Assembly (NCBI GenBank): GCA_050249955.1
Contig: JBFWPN010000013.1
Location: forward strand, 62,001-126,000
Origin: CAVVIG01 sp050249955
GTDB taxonomy: Bacteria; Acidobacteriota; Vicinamibacteria; Vicinamibacterales; CAVVIG01
Reading direction: 5' to 3'
DNA length: 64,000 nucleotides
The notes below the pieces were generated by a model. That model was not told where the DNA came from. It did no database searches and saw only the letters and a list, made by a program, of their open reading frames with translations. A program made the position numbers and the translations under genes. Shown here one piece after another: positions 52,894 to 60,930 of this stretch (position 1 is the first letter of the stretch; each line of letters starts with the position of its first letter).

Positions 52894-55005
52894 ATGTTCA
52901 TGAAGGCACGCGTCAGGATTGCCGCCGCACTCATCCTGCTCGCCGGCGTCACGCTGGGAGCCGGGCAGGGCCAGCCACAGGATCCGCTCACCCAGGGTCC
53001 GACGTTCAAGGCCCAGGTGGAGTACGTCGAAGTGGACGCCGTGGTCACCGACGAGCAGGGCAACTTCGTCCGCGACCTGAAGAAGGAGGACTTCCAGGTT
53101 CTCGAGGACGGGAAGCCACAGACGGTGTCCACCTTCACGGTGGTCGACATCCCGATCGAGCGGGCCGAGCGCCCGCTGTTCTCGCCCACTCCCATCGAGC
53201 CGGACACGAGGTCGAACGAGCGGCCGTTCGACGGGCGCGTCTACGTGATGATCCTCGACGACCTGCACGTCGACGTGCTGCGCTCCCAGCAGGTGAAGCG
53301 CTCCGCGCGGCAGTTCATCGAGCGGAACCTCGGCGCCAACGACCTCATGGCCGTGGTGTTCACCGGGGGCCGGTCGGCCGATGCGCAGGAGTTCACCAGC
53401 AACAAGCGGCTCCTGCTGAACGCGGTCGACAGGTTCATGGGCCGCAAGCTCCCGTCGGTGACGGTCTCGCGCAACGAGCAGTTCTATCGGCAGCAGCTCG
53501 GGCCCGATGCCGGCAGTCCGGTGCGCGACCCGAACGACATGGAGCGCGGCCGCAACGCCCAGAACATGCTCGCCACGCTGCGCCAGGTCACCGAGTGGTT
53601 CGGCGGCGTCCGCGGCCGGCGCAAGACGATGCTGGTGTTCAGCGAGGGCATCGACTACGACCTGAACGACATCATCCGCTCGTACGACGCCCCGCCCAGC
53701 CAGGCCGGCAGCATCCTCGGTGACATCCGCGACACCCTCGCCATGACCGCGCGGTCCAACGTGAGCATCTACGGCATCGACCCACGCGGCCTCGCCACCG
53801 GCGGCGACGAGGCGATCACCCAGACCGACTTCGCGAACTCACAGGACCCACGCGCCGGCATCGGCACCAGCTCCCTGAACTACGAGATCCGGATGTCGCA
53901 GGACAGCCTGCGCCAGCTCTCGGAGGAGAGCGGCGGGTTCGCCGCCGTGAACCGCAACGACACCGCCACGGTCTTCGACCGGATCGTGCGGGACAACAGC
54001 TCGTACTACGTGCTCGCCTACTACCCGCCGAACCCCAAGAACGACGGCAAGTTCCACCGCATCGAGGTGAAGGTGAACCGGCCGGGCCTCACGGTGCGCG
54101 CACGCCGTGGCTATGCCGCGCCCCGGGGCAAGCCACAAACGCGGAACACGAAGACCGGTGGCATGTCGCCCGAGCTGTTCGAGGCCATCAACAGCCCGCT
54201 CCAGGTGAGCGGCCTCACCATGCGGCTCTTCGCCGCCCCGTTCAAGGGGCCCCAGCCGAACGCCTCGGTGCTGATCGGCATCGAGTTGAGCGGGCGCGAC
54301 CTGAGCCTCGGCGAGAACAGCAAGGTCGACATCTCGTTCATGGCGGTCGACAACAAGGCGAAGATCTACGGCGCGAGCAACAACGCGCTCACGCTCAACC
54401 TTCGCCCCGAGACGAAGGCGCGGGTCGAGCAGAGCGGTGTCCGCGTGCTGAACCGGGTCGACCTGCCCCCGGGCCGCTACCAGCTCCGCGCCGCCGCGCG
54501 CGACACGCTCAAGAACCTGATGGGGTCGGTGATCTACGACCTCGAGGTGCCCGACTTCTACAAGGCAAAGATGGCCATGAGCGGCGTCGCGCTGACCTCG
54601 ATGGCCGGGTCGACGATGATGACGGCCAAGCCCGACGACCAGCTCAAGGCGGTGCTGCCGGCGCCGCCGGTCGGCCTGCGGGTGTTCCCGCAGAACGACG
54701 AACTCGCCGTCTTCGCCGAGATCTACGACAACTCCGGCAAGGCCCCCCACAAGGTGGACATCGTCACCACGGTGCTCACCGACGAGGGCAAGGCGGTCTT
54801 CACGGTGGAAGACGAGCGCGATTCGAGTGAGCTCGGCGGGGCGAAGGGCGGCTACGGCTACACCACCCGCGTGCCGCTGGGAGACGTCCCGCCCGGCCTC
54901 TACGTGCTCAACGTGGAGGCGAAGTCGCGCCTGGGCAACGACAATGCGACCAGCCGCCAGGTGCAGTTCCGTGTCGTGCCGGCCATGCGCGGCCAGCAGC
55001 CCTGA
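52894..55005 (+). CDS. Secreted VWFA-related protein (acidobacterial family)
   Basis: A 703-residue exported protein. The signal peptide (R-V-R-I-A-A-A-L-I-L-L-A-G-V-T-L-G-A-G) is followed by a short beta domain with F-V-R-D-L-K-K-E-D-F-Q-V-L-E-D-G and Q-T-V, typical of the VWFA-related family that is abundant in Acidobacteriota, then a VWA-like domain (about 108-350; V-Y-V-M-I-L-D-D-L-H-V-D). The MIDAS D-x-S-x-S is not conserved (D-D-L-H). The C-terminal 300 residues look like beta-rich domains. The function of the family is unknown; adhesion or protein binding is likely. The ATG at 52894 is set by the signal peptide; the frame is open to 52747. Confidence 0.88.
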   Translation: MFMKARVRIAAALILLAGVTLGAGQGQPQDPLTQGPTFKAQVEYVEVDAVVTDEQGNFVRDLKKEDFQVLEDGKPQTVSTFTVVDIPIERAERPLFSPTPIEPDTRSNERPFDGRVYVMILDDLHVDVLRSQQVKRSARQFIERNLGANDLMAVVFTGGRSADAQEFTSNKRLLLNAVDRFMGRKLPSVTVSRNEQFYRQQLGPDAGSPVRDPNDMERGRNAQNMLATLRQVTEWFGGVRGRRKTMLVFSEGIDYDLNDIIRSYDAPPSQAGSILGDIRDTLAMTARSNVSIYGIDPRGLATGGDEAITQTDFANSQDPRAGIGTSSLNYEIRMSQDSLRQLSEESGGFAAVNRNDTATVFDRIVRDNSSYYVLAYYPPNPKNDGKFHRIEVKVNRPGLTVRARRGYAAPRGKPQTRNTKTGGMSPELFEAINSPLQVSGLTMRLFAAPFKGPQPNASVLIGIELSGRDLSLGENSKVDISFMAVDNKAKIYGASNNALTLNLRPETKARVEQSGVRVLNRVDLPPGRYQLRAAARDTLKNLMGSVIYDLEVPDFYKAKMAMSGVALTSMAGSTMMTAKPDDQLKAVLPAPPVGLRVFPQNDELAVFAEIYDNSGKAPHKVDIVTTVLTDEGKAVFTVEDERDSSELGGAKGGYGYTTRVPLGDVPPGLYVLNVEAKSRLGNDNATSRQVQFRVVPAMRGQQP

Positions 55006-55011
55006 CCGTCC

Positions 55012-55042
55012 CGAGGAGGACCGGACGGTCCGGTCCTCCTCG
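55012..55042. terminator. Strong GC-rich hairpin after the VWFA-related gene
   Basis: CGAGGAGGACCGG (55012-55024) and CCGGTCCTCCTCG (55030-55042) form a perfect 13-bp stem with a 5-nt loop, 7 nt after the stop. There is no T-run. It may protect the 3' end or assist Rho-dependent termination. The rest of the gap to 55230 has no gene. Confidence 0.5.
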
Positions 55043-55151
55043 ATTCCGCCCCGAGTTCGCCCGCCATTCCTCTCCCGCCCGACCCGTTGGCTGCATGGCG
55101 CAGCCACCGATGCGCGATTCCTCCTGATCGTCCCTGTGGTGTGCCGCTTGT

Positions 55152-55165
55152 AGGCTAAAGGCTGA
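55152..55165. repeat. 7-bp-period repeat, two units
   Basis: AGGCTAA and AGGCTGA in tandem before the GGDEF gene. Short, noted because it fits the other tracts. Confidence 0.3.
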
Positions 55166-55230
55166 GGTACGCAGGCCGATAACGGACAGTGAAGACGCTC
55201 CTGTCCACTGATAACCCGCATCGACACGAT

Positions 55231-56427
55231 ATGGCAGACCTCACGGAACTTGGATTACGCAAACCACAGGCAGCCGACCCGCCACCGGCGGCGGCAGGAC
55301 CTGCGGCGCCGACGGCGCCGGTGGCATCGGCCGCGCCGGCCGCAGTGGCCGCACCGGCCAGCGTGGAGCCGTTCGTCGACAAGCGCGCGGACATGTTCGC
55401 GGTGTTCCTCGATCGCCTGATGGAGGTGCTCCAGCAGCTGGCGCCCGAGTCGGATCCGGCCGACCGTGAGGAGTTCCAGAACCGGATCAAGGAGTACCGG
55501 GCCGCGCTGCACGATCCCCGCCGCCGTGCGGAACTGCCGCAGGTGACCGACGCCTGTATCCGGCTGTGCCGGAGCTACCTTGAAGGCTCGCGCAGCTACT
55601 ACGCGGAACGCGAGAAGGAGCTGACTGAGGTCATCAGCATCCTGCGCGACGCGGCGAAGCTCTCGGTCGGCAACTCCGCCGAGTTCAACGAGCAGGTGAT
55701 GGCGAGCACCGACCGGTTCACCCGCATCGCACAGCTCGACGACATCCGGGAACTGCGCAAGCGGATGTCAGACGAGGTCGGCAACCTCCGTCGGTCGGTC
55801 GCCGAGAAGCAGAAGAAGGACGAGGAGGCCTACACGCAGCTCACCGCGCGCGTCGAGACGCTGCAGCGCAAGCTGTCGGAGATGGAGGTCGAGGCGACCA
55901 TCGATCCGCTCACGAAGGTTGGCAACCGGCGCCAGTTCGAGGGCTCGCTCGCGCGCCTCGTGTCCAAGGCGAAGGACTCGGGCACGTCGCTCTCCCTCGC
56001 CATGATCGACGTGGATCACTTCAAGAAGATCAACGACACGCACGGGCACCCGATCGGCGACCGCGTGCTGCTCTGCGTGGCGCAGGCGCTCGCGAAGGGG
56101 GTCCGCCAGACCGACGTGGTCTGCCGCTACGGCGGTGAGGAGTTCGCCATCCTCCTGCCAGGCGCCTCGGCAACGGAGGTCGAAGGGCGCATGAAGAAGC
56201 TGCTGCTCGACATCGCCAACAGCACCTACGAGTACGACGTCATCACGCGGAAGGAGCAGGTGCACTTCACCGTCAGCTGCGGCCTGGTCGATCTCGACTC
56301 CGAGGAGACGGCCGAAACCATGGTGAAGCGGGCGGACGAGGCGCTCTACGAAGCGAAGAAGAAGGGCCGCAACCGCGTGATCACGCGGAAGCGTTCGCTC
56401 ATCGGGAAGATGCTGGCCTGGGGCTGA
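55231..56427 (+). CDS. Diguanylate cyclase (GGDEF domain)
   Basis: A 398-residue cytosolic enzyme making cyclic di-GMP. After an Ala/Pro-rich start (about 15-45) comes a helical region and coiled coil (about 50-225), then a GGDEF domain (about 230-385) with the active-site loop G-G-E-E-F. The inhibitory I-site R-Q-T-D lies five residues before it, so product feedback is expected. A-M-I-D-V-D-H-F-K-K-I-N-D is also typical. The start may be the GTG at 55189 (14 more residues, with a -10-like GATAAC close upstream) or the ATG at 55231; neither has a clear ribosome site. The sensory region has no recognised domain. Confidence 0.92.
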   Translation: MADLTELGLRKPQAADPPPAAAGPAAPTAPVASAAPAAVAAPASVEPFVDKRADMFAVFLDRLMEVLQQLAPESDPADREEFQNRIKEYRAALHDPRRRAELPQVTDACIRLCRSYLEGSRSYYAEREKELTEVISILRDAAKLSVGNSAEFNEQVMASTDRFTRIAQLDDIRELRKRMSDEVGNLRRSVAEKQKKDEEAYTQLTARVETLQRKLSEMEVEATIDPLTKVGNRRQFEGSLARLVSKAKDSGTSLSLAMIDVDHFKKINDTHGHPIGDRVLLCVAQALAKGVRQTDVVCRYGGEEFAILLPGASATEVEGRMKKLLLDIANSTYEYDVITRKEQVHFTVSCGLVDLDSEETAETMVKRADEALYEAKKKGRNRVITRKRSLIGKMLAWG

Positions 56428-56457
56428 TCCGGGCGGCGAGCAGGACGGGACAAAAGC

Positions 56458-56492
56458 AAAGGGCCGGGGCGCCAGTGGCGCTCCGGCCCTTT
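56458..56492. terminator. Bidirectional terminator between the GGDEF gene and the small secreted protein
   Basis: AAAGGGCCGGGGCGCC (56458-56473) and GGCGCTCCGGCCCTTT (56477-56492) form a 16-bp stem with one mismatch and a 3-nt loop; A-rich and T-rich ends fit both strands. It separates two convergent genes. Confidence 0.85.
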
Positions 56493-56511
56493 GTGTTCCT
56501 GGAGGACGACG

Positions 56512-56982
56512 TTACTTCTTCTCGGCGGCGGCCGGGTCGTCCAGCGACTTCACCTTGGTCGGCTTGACGGTGCCGTTGGCATGGGTGAAGTTCCAGTTGT
56601 TCGACTTCATCTTCGCGCTGTACGGCGTGTCGATGGTGATCGTCTGGACCTCTCCGGGCTGGAGGAATCCGTTGACCACGCCGCGGCCGCCCGCCACGAT
56701 GGCGCCCGCACCGTCGTACCAGGTCTCGGCCACCATGAGCCGCGCGATCGGGCCCGGGGTGGTGTTCTTCACCTTGATCGTCGTCTGCACCAGGCTCTTG
56801 CCCGGGATCGGCTTGGTCACCGGCTGCAAGATGTCGATGGTCGCCTCACCCTTGAAGGGCGGGACGATCTTCTTGCCAGCCAGCACAGGCGTGAGCTGCG
56901 TGGACTGAGCCGCGACCACGGCGCCGGCAAACATCGTGGTGCTGATGAGCGTCGCGGCGACGGCAAAATGCACGCGATTCAT
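56512..56982 (-). CDS. Small secreted protein of unknown function
   Basis: A 156-residue exported protein. A signal peptide (V-H-F-A-V-A-A-T-L-I-S-T-T-M-F-A-G-A-V-V) starts from the ATG at 56982, which has GGAGG seven bases upstream; the frame is open 43 codons further but has no site. The mature part has strands such as T-I-K-V-K-N-T-T-P-G-P-I and a W-Y-D-G-A-G motif, similar in style to small FxLYD-type beta-sandwich domains. It ends in a Lys/Ala-rich tail. Family is uncertain. Confidence 0.78.
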   Translation of the reverse strand: MNRVHFAVAATLISTTMFAGAVVAAQSTQLTPVLAGKKIVPPFKGEATIDILQPVTKPIPGKSLVQTTIKVKNTTPGPIARLMVAETWYDGAGAIVAGGRGVVNGFLQPGEVQTITIDTPYSAKMKSNNWNFTHANGTVKPTKVKSLDDPAAAEKK

Positions 56983-57028
56983 ATCGATCCTCCAGAAAAG
57001 TCGTCGGTCAGAAAAATTCGAGGCGGTG

Positions 57029-57034
57029 ATTATA
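57029..57034 (-). promoter_or_regulatory. -10 box of the small secreted protein gene
   Basis: TATAAT on the minus strand, 46 nt before the ATG at 56982 and just beyond the stop of the zinc-ribbon gene. No clear -35. Confidence 0.5.
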
Positions 57035-57047
57035 CAGCAGTCTTCAC

Positions 57048-57506
57048 TTACATTTCCCCGTTCCAGTCTTCCGGTTCGGGATTCACGGTGCGGACGATTT
57101 CCATGTGCCACTTGCCCCCGCCCCAGGGCTCGATCACCTCGGCAGCCACGACGTCGACCAGCAGTTCCGAGAACAGCCGGCCCTCCGGGTCACCCTCGAG
57201 GTGATAGGCCGGGTCGTCCCAGCCGAAGTTCGGGTAGAGCATCAGCGTCAGGAACAGGTCGTACCCGTCGTCCACCACGATCAGCTGGCCGCAGGGCCGC
57301 TTCAGCGTGGAGTGATAGATCAGGTACTTCTCGGCGCTGTGGGCGCGGATATATCGCTTGAGGGCGAACTCCCGCGCAACGATCTCCTCGACGGCGATCT
57401 TCTTGTCCCAGCAGTCCCTGCAGTACTTCTCCTCGCCGCGGGGCTCGGAGACGTCCTTCGCGCCGCACAGCGCACAACGCGCCTTGGCGACCGTCTTGCG
57501 TGGCAT
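57048..57506 (-). CDS. Uncharacterised zinc-ribbon protein
   Basis: A 152-residue protein. The N-terminus has two cysteine pairs (C-A-L-C near 11-14 and C-R-D-C near 29-32), a likely zinc ribbon. The remaining 115 residues include Y-I-R-A-H-S-A-E-K-Y-L-I-Y-H-S-T-L and a Trp-rich end (W-G-G-G-K-W-H-M, E-D-W-N-G-E-M). I do not recognise the family. It lies between the glucan phosphorylase and the small secreted protein on the same strand, with gaps of 125 and 65 nt, so it is probably its own unit. No membrane segment. Confidence 0.72.
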   Translation of the reverse strand: MPRKTVAKARCALCGAKDVSEPRGEEKYCRDCWDKKIAVEEIVAREFALKRYIRAHSAEKYLIYHSTLKRPCGQLIVVDDGYDLFLTLMLYPNFGWDDPAYHLEGDPEGRLFSELLVDVVAAEVIEPWGGGKWHMEIVRTVNPEPEDWNGEM

Positions 57507-57631
57507 CGGTTCAGTCTACCACTTCGAATCGCCCGGACCGCCCTGCGGGCCGGGACCGTTCGCCACCCCCGGTCCCGTCCGGACGGCGGGCTCGGCCGCA
57601 GACCCCAGCCGGGCGGCCGGAGTCCTCCCGA

Positions 57632-59782
57632 TCAGCGCCCCACGTCCATCCGCTGCGCGAGGGCCGGTGCGTACATCCTCTCGACGTACTCCTTCACCAT
57701 GCGCCGCGCCGAGAACCGCGGAGCCACCGTCCGGATCGATTCCTTGACGATGGCGAGCCAGCGGTGGGGGATGCCGCGCTCGTCGCGGTCGTAGTAGGTG
57801 GGCACGATCTCTTCCTCGAGCAGGCGGTAGAGGGCCGCGGCGTCCGCGGCGTCGACCGCCTCGTGGTTGTCGTACGGCAGTCCGCCGTCGATGAGCCAGC
57901 CGTTGCGGCTGTTGTATCCCTCGGCCCACCAGCCATCGCCGATGCTCAGGTGCGGCACGCCGTTCACCGCCGCCTTCATCCCGCTCGTGCCGCTCGCCTC
58001 GAGCGGCTTCCTCGGGTTGTTGAGCCACACGTCGCAGCCCTGCACCAGGAAGTGGGCGACGTGCAGGTCGTAGTCGTCCACGAACGCGATGCGGCCACCG
58101 AACATCGGGTCGAGGGCGCGTCGGTAGACCCGCTGGAGATGGTGCTTGCCGGTCTCGTCGGCCGGGTGCGACTTGCCGGCGAACACGATCTGCACGGGCC
58201 GCTCGCGCGACGACAGGATGCGCGCAAGCCGCTCCGGGTCGTGGAAGATCAGCTCGGGACGCTTGTAGCCCGTGAACCGGCGCGCGAAGCCGATGGTGAG
58301 CGCCTCGGGTTCGAGCAGGGTGCCGGCTGCCACCACGCGCGGCGTGCCGACCCGCTCGACAGCCCACCGCTGGCGTGCGCGCTCGCGCACGAACGTGAAG
58401 AGGTACCGCCGCAGCGACGAGCGCACCGCCCACAGTTCCTCGTCGGGAATCTGCAGCACGGCGTCCCACTGCGCGGGGTCGTCCTGGCGATCGAGCCAGT
58501 CGGCGCCCAGGTGCTTCGCGAACAGATCGGCGAGGTCGGACGCGATCCAGGTCGGCACGTGCACGCCGTTGGTCACGTACTTCACCGGAACCTCGTCCTC
58601 GTGGCGCCCGGGCCACATGGGCGACCACATGGAGCGGGTGACCTTGCCGTGCAGTTCGCTCACGGCATTGGTGGCGCCGGCCGACCGCAGAGCGAGCGCG
58701 GTCATGTTGAACTGCGTGCCGCCGCCGTTGTCGTAGGAGCCGAGCGCGAGGAACCGGTCGCGATGCGAGCCGAGCGTGCCCCAGGCTCCTGCCAGGTGCT
58801 TCTCCACCATCCAGAACGGGAAGGCGTCGTGGCCGGCCGGCACGGGCGTGTGCGTCGTGAAGATCGTCGTCCGCCTGATCTGCTCGAGCGCATCGTCGAA
58901 GTTCGCGCCCTGTTCGATGAGGTCGCGGATGCGCTGCAGGACGACGAAGCCGGCGTGGCCCTCGTTCAGGTGGAACACGCCAGGGTCGGAGCCGAGCGCC
59001 TTCAGCGCGCGCACGCCGCCGATGCCGAGGATGATCTCCTGCTGGATGCGCGTCTCGCGGTCGCCGCCGTAGAGGCGCGCGGAGAGTTCGCGATCCCAGG
59101 GGGCGTTCTCCTCGAGGTCGGTGTCGAGGAGGTAGAGCTTCACGCGGCCGAGGCGCACGCGCCAGACCTGCACCAGCACCGTCCGCTCGCCGATCGGCAC
59201 CGCGGTGATGAGCGGGCTGCCATCGGTGGCGGTGGCCTTCTCGATGGCCACATCGGCCCAGTTGAGCCGCTCGTAGCTCTCCTCCTGCCAGCCCTCGGCG
59301 GAGACGTGCTGGTGGAAGTAGCCCTGCGGGTACATGAACCCGACGCCGATGAGCGGCACGCCGAGGTCGCTGGCCTCCTTGCAGTGATCGCCGGCGAGCA
59401 CGCCGAGGCCGCCCGCATAGATCGGCAGCGACTGGTGCAGCGCGAACTCCGCCGAGAAGTACGCGATCGACCGGCCGTGCAGGTCCGGGTGACGGTTGGC
59501 CCACCAGGTGTTGCTGGCCGAACGCGCCGCCTCGAGGCTCGACATCGCCAGGTCGTAGGCGGCGAGGAACTCGGGATTGCGGGCCGCGGCGTCGAGCCGC
59601 TCGCGGTCCACGAGGGACAGCATCCGCACCGGGTTGTGTGCGGTCTCCCTCCAGAGGGTGTAGTCGAGCCTCCGGAAGACCTCACGGCCTTCGGGGTTCC
59701 AGCTCCACCAGAGGTCCAGGGCCAGTTGGTCGAGTTTGTCCAGGCGTGCAGGCAGGGGCGGCAGTTTCTCGTAGCGATTCAT
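57632..59782 (-). CDS. glgP: Alpha-glucan phosphorylase (GT35)
   Basis: A 716-residue PLP enzyme that cleaves alpha-1,4-glucans to glucose-1-phosphate. It belongs to the shorter family of phosphorylases (about 700-850) with a distinct N-terminus (L-D-L-W-W-S-W-N-P-E). Y-F-S-A-E-F-A-L-H, Y-A-G-G-L-G-V-L-A-G-D-H, the PLP-binding end G-T-S-G-M-K-A-A-V-N-G and H-L-N-E-G-H-A-G-F are clear. It would mobilise stored glycogen or maltodextrin. No other glycogen gene is next to it. The stop is followed by GC-rich sequence with no clear terminator. Confidence 0.95.
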   Translation of the reverse strand: MNRYEKLPPLPARLDKLDQLALDLWWSWNPEGREVFRRLDYTLWRETAHNPVRMLSLVDRERLDAAARNPEFLAAYDLAMSSLEAARSASNTWWANRHPDLHGRSIAYFSAEFALHQSLPIYAGGLGVLAGDHCKEASDLGVPLIGVGFMYPQGYFHQHVSAEGWQEESYERLNWADVAIEKATATDGSPLITAVPIGERTVLVQVWRVRLGRVKLYLLDTDLEENAPWDRELSARLYGGDRETRIQQEIILGIGGVRALKALGSDPGVFHLNEGHAGFVVLQRIRDLIEQGANFDDALEQIRRTTIFTTHTPVPAGHDAFPFWMVEKHLAGAWGTLGSHRDRFLALGSYDNGGGTQFNMTALALRSAGATNAVSELHGKVTRSMWSPMWPGRHEDEVPVKYVTNGVHVPTWIASDLADLFAKHLGADWLDRQDDPAQWDAVLQIPDEELWAVRSSLRRYLFTFVRERARQRWAVERVGTPRVVAAGTLLEPEALTIGFARRFTGYKRPELIFHDPERLARILSSRERPVQIVFAGKSHPADETGKHHLQRVYRRALDPMFGGRIAFVDDYDLHVAHFLVQGCDVWLNNPRKPLEASGTSGMKAAVNGVPHLSIGDGWWAEGYNSRNGWLIDGGLPYDNHEAVDAADAAALYRLLEEEIVPTYYDRDERGIPHRWLAIVKESIRTVAPRFSARRMVKEYVERMYAPALAQRMDVGR

Positions 59783-59870
59783 GCGTGGGTTGCATCGTAG
59801 TTAACGGAGTGAACAAGCGTCAAACAATCCCCATCGCACGGAGCGACAGTTCTGTCCGATCTCTCGCTGG

Positions 59871-59876
59871 TACAAT
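59871..59876 (+). promoter_or_regulatory. -10-like box next to the barrel protein start
   Basis: TACAAT ends 8 nt before the TTG at 59885. If used, the mRNA would be almost leaderless. No clear -35. Confidence 0.35.
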
Positions 59877-59884
59877 ATCGGCCG

Positions 59885-60535
59885 TTGCGCACACTCTGCT
59901 CAGTCCTCGTGTCCGCGTGCGTGCTGCTGGCTGCCAGGCCGACGCAGGCACAGGGACCGCCGCCCAAGATCGGCCCGTTCGTGATTGACGTCCACGGTAC
60001 GCTGCCGGGGTTTCCCGGCGACGATCCGCAACTGGCGGCCAGCCGCGGCCTGCTCGTGCAGGAACTGCCGGGACGGGGACTCGGCCTCCACACGGGCGCG
60101 CACCTCTACCTGCTCCGCTGGAAGGCGGTCACGTTCGGGGTGGGCGGCGACCTCACGCTGTCGCGTGCGCACCTCGCGAAGCAGGAGATCGCCTCGGGCG
60201 TCTTCGGTCGCGCGGTGACCGAACGGTTCACGCATGCGGCCCCGCAGATCTCGTTCAACTTCGGCGACGGTGACGGGTGGAGCTACCTGAGCGGCGGCAT
60301 CGGCACCTCCACCTGGTCGGTCGTGCCCGACGGCGAGGCCGCGCAGGCGCCGGACGTCGAGCACCTGAAGACGATCAACTACGGCGGGGGCGCCCGATGG
60401 TTCATCAAGAAGCACCTCGCGTTCAGCTTCGATGTCCGCTTCTACGCCATCGATCCGAGCACCCCGCTGCCGGGCCGGCCGACCGGTCCCCGAACCACCC
60501 TGCTCAGCATGGGCGCGGGCATCTCGATCAAGTAG
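59885..60535 (+). CDS. Outer-membrane beta-barrel-like secreted protein
   Basis: A 216-residue exported protein. The signal peptide (L-C-S-V-L-V-S-A-C-V-L-L-A-A-R-P-T-Q-A-Q) is followed by alternating hydrophobic strands such as F-G-V-G-G-D-L-T-L-S, S-Y-L-S-G-G-I-G-T-S-T-W and the final L-L-S-M-G-A-G-I-S-I-K. These look like a small eight-stranded barrel. The best start is TTG (59885); no ATG or GTG lies before the signal peptide. Function is not known. Confidence 0.75.
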   Translation: MRTLCSVLVSACVLLAARPTQAQGPPPKIGPFVIDVHGTLPGFPGDDPQLAASRGLLVQELPGRGLGLHTGAHLYLLRWKAVTFGVGGDLTLSRAHLAKQEIASGVFGRAVTERFTHAAPQISFNFGDGDGWSYLSGGIGTSTWSVVPDGEAAQAPDVEHLKTINYGGGARWFIKKHLAFSFDVRFYAIDPSTPLPGRPTGPRTTLLSMGAGISIK

Positions 60536-60576
60536 GGCCGGAACCGCCCTCCCCCGATTCGCGTAAAACTAGCTAG

Positions 60577-60930
60577 ATGGGCTGGCGACAGCCGTCGGCG
60601 GGCCCCGGGGCCCGCGCGGCGCGATGGGCCGGCGCCGGTCTGGTCACGGTCGTGGGAAGCGTGGCGGTGATGTACCTGCTGCTGCCGCTCTTCACCCGTG
60701 CGCTGGTCCGTGCGCTGACCCTGACAGTGAGTGCGTGCGTGTGGCTGGCGGCCGCGATGAGCTCGGGCGCCGACCCGTGGACCATTCTGTCCGCGATCGG
60801 TCGCGCCGCGAGCGACACGCTGGCCACGCGCGAGGCGTCCGGCGTGCTGCTCGGGATGGCGGTGGTGGGCGCGCTCGCCTTCTACTGGCTGCAGCGGCTG
60901 CTCGGTTCTGATGAGGAGTCTTCACGATGA
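60577..60930 (+). CDS. Small membrane protein, unknown function
   Basis: A 117-residue protein with three hydrophobic stretches: about 20-42 (L-V-T-V-V-G-S-V-A-V-M-Y-L-L), about 46-63, and about 88-108 (G-V-L-L-G-M-A-V-V-G-A-L-A-F-Y-W-L). No family recognised. Its stop overlaps the start of the next gene (ATGA), so the two are coupled and the small protein may help the bactofilin-like protein sit in the membrane. Confidence 0.7.
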   Translation: MGWRQPSAGPGARAARWAGAGLVTVVGSVAVMYLLLPLFTRALVRALTLTVSACVWLAAAMSSGADPWTILSAIGRAASDTLATREASGVLLGMAVVGALAFYWLQRLLGSDEESSR

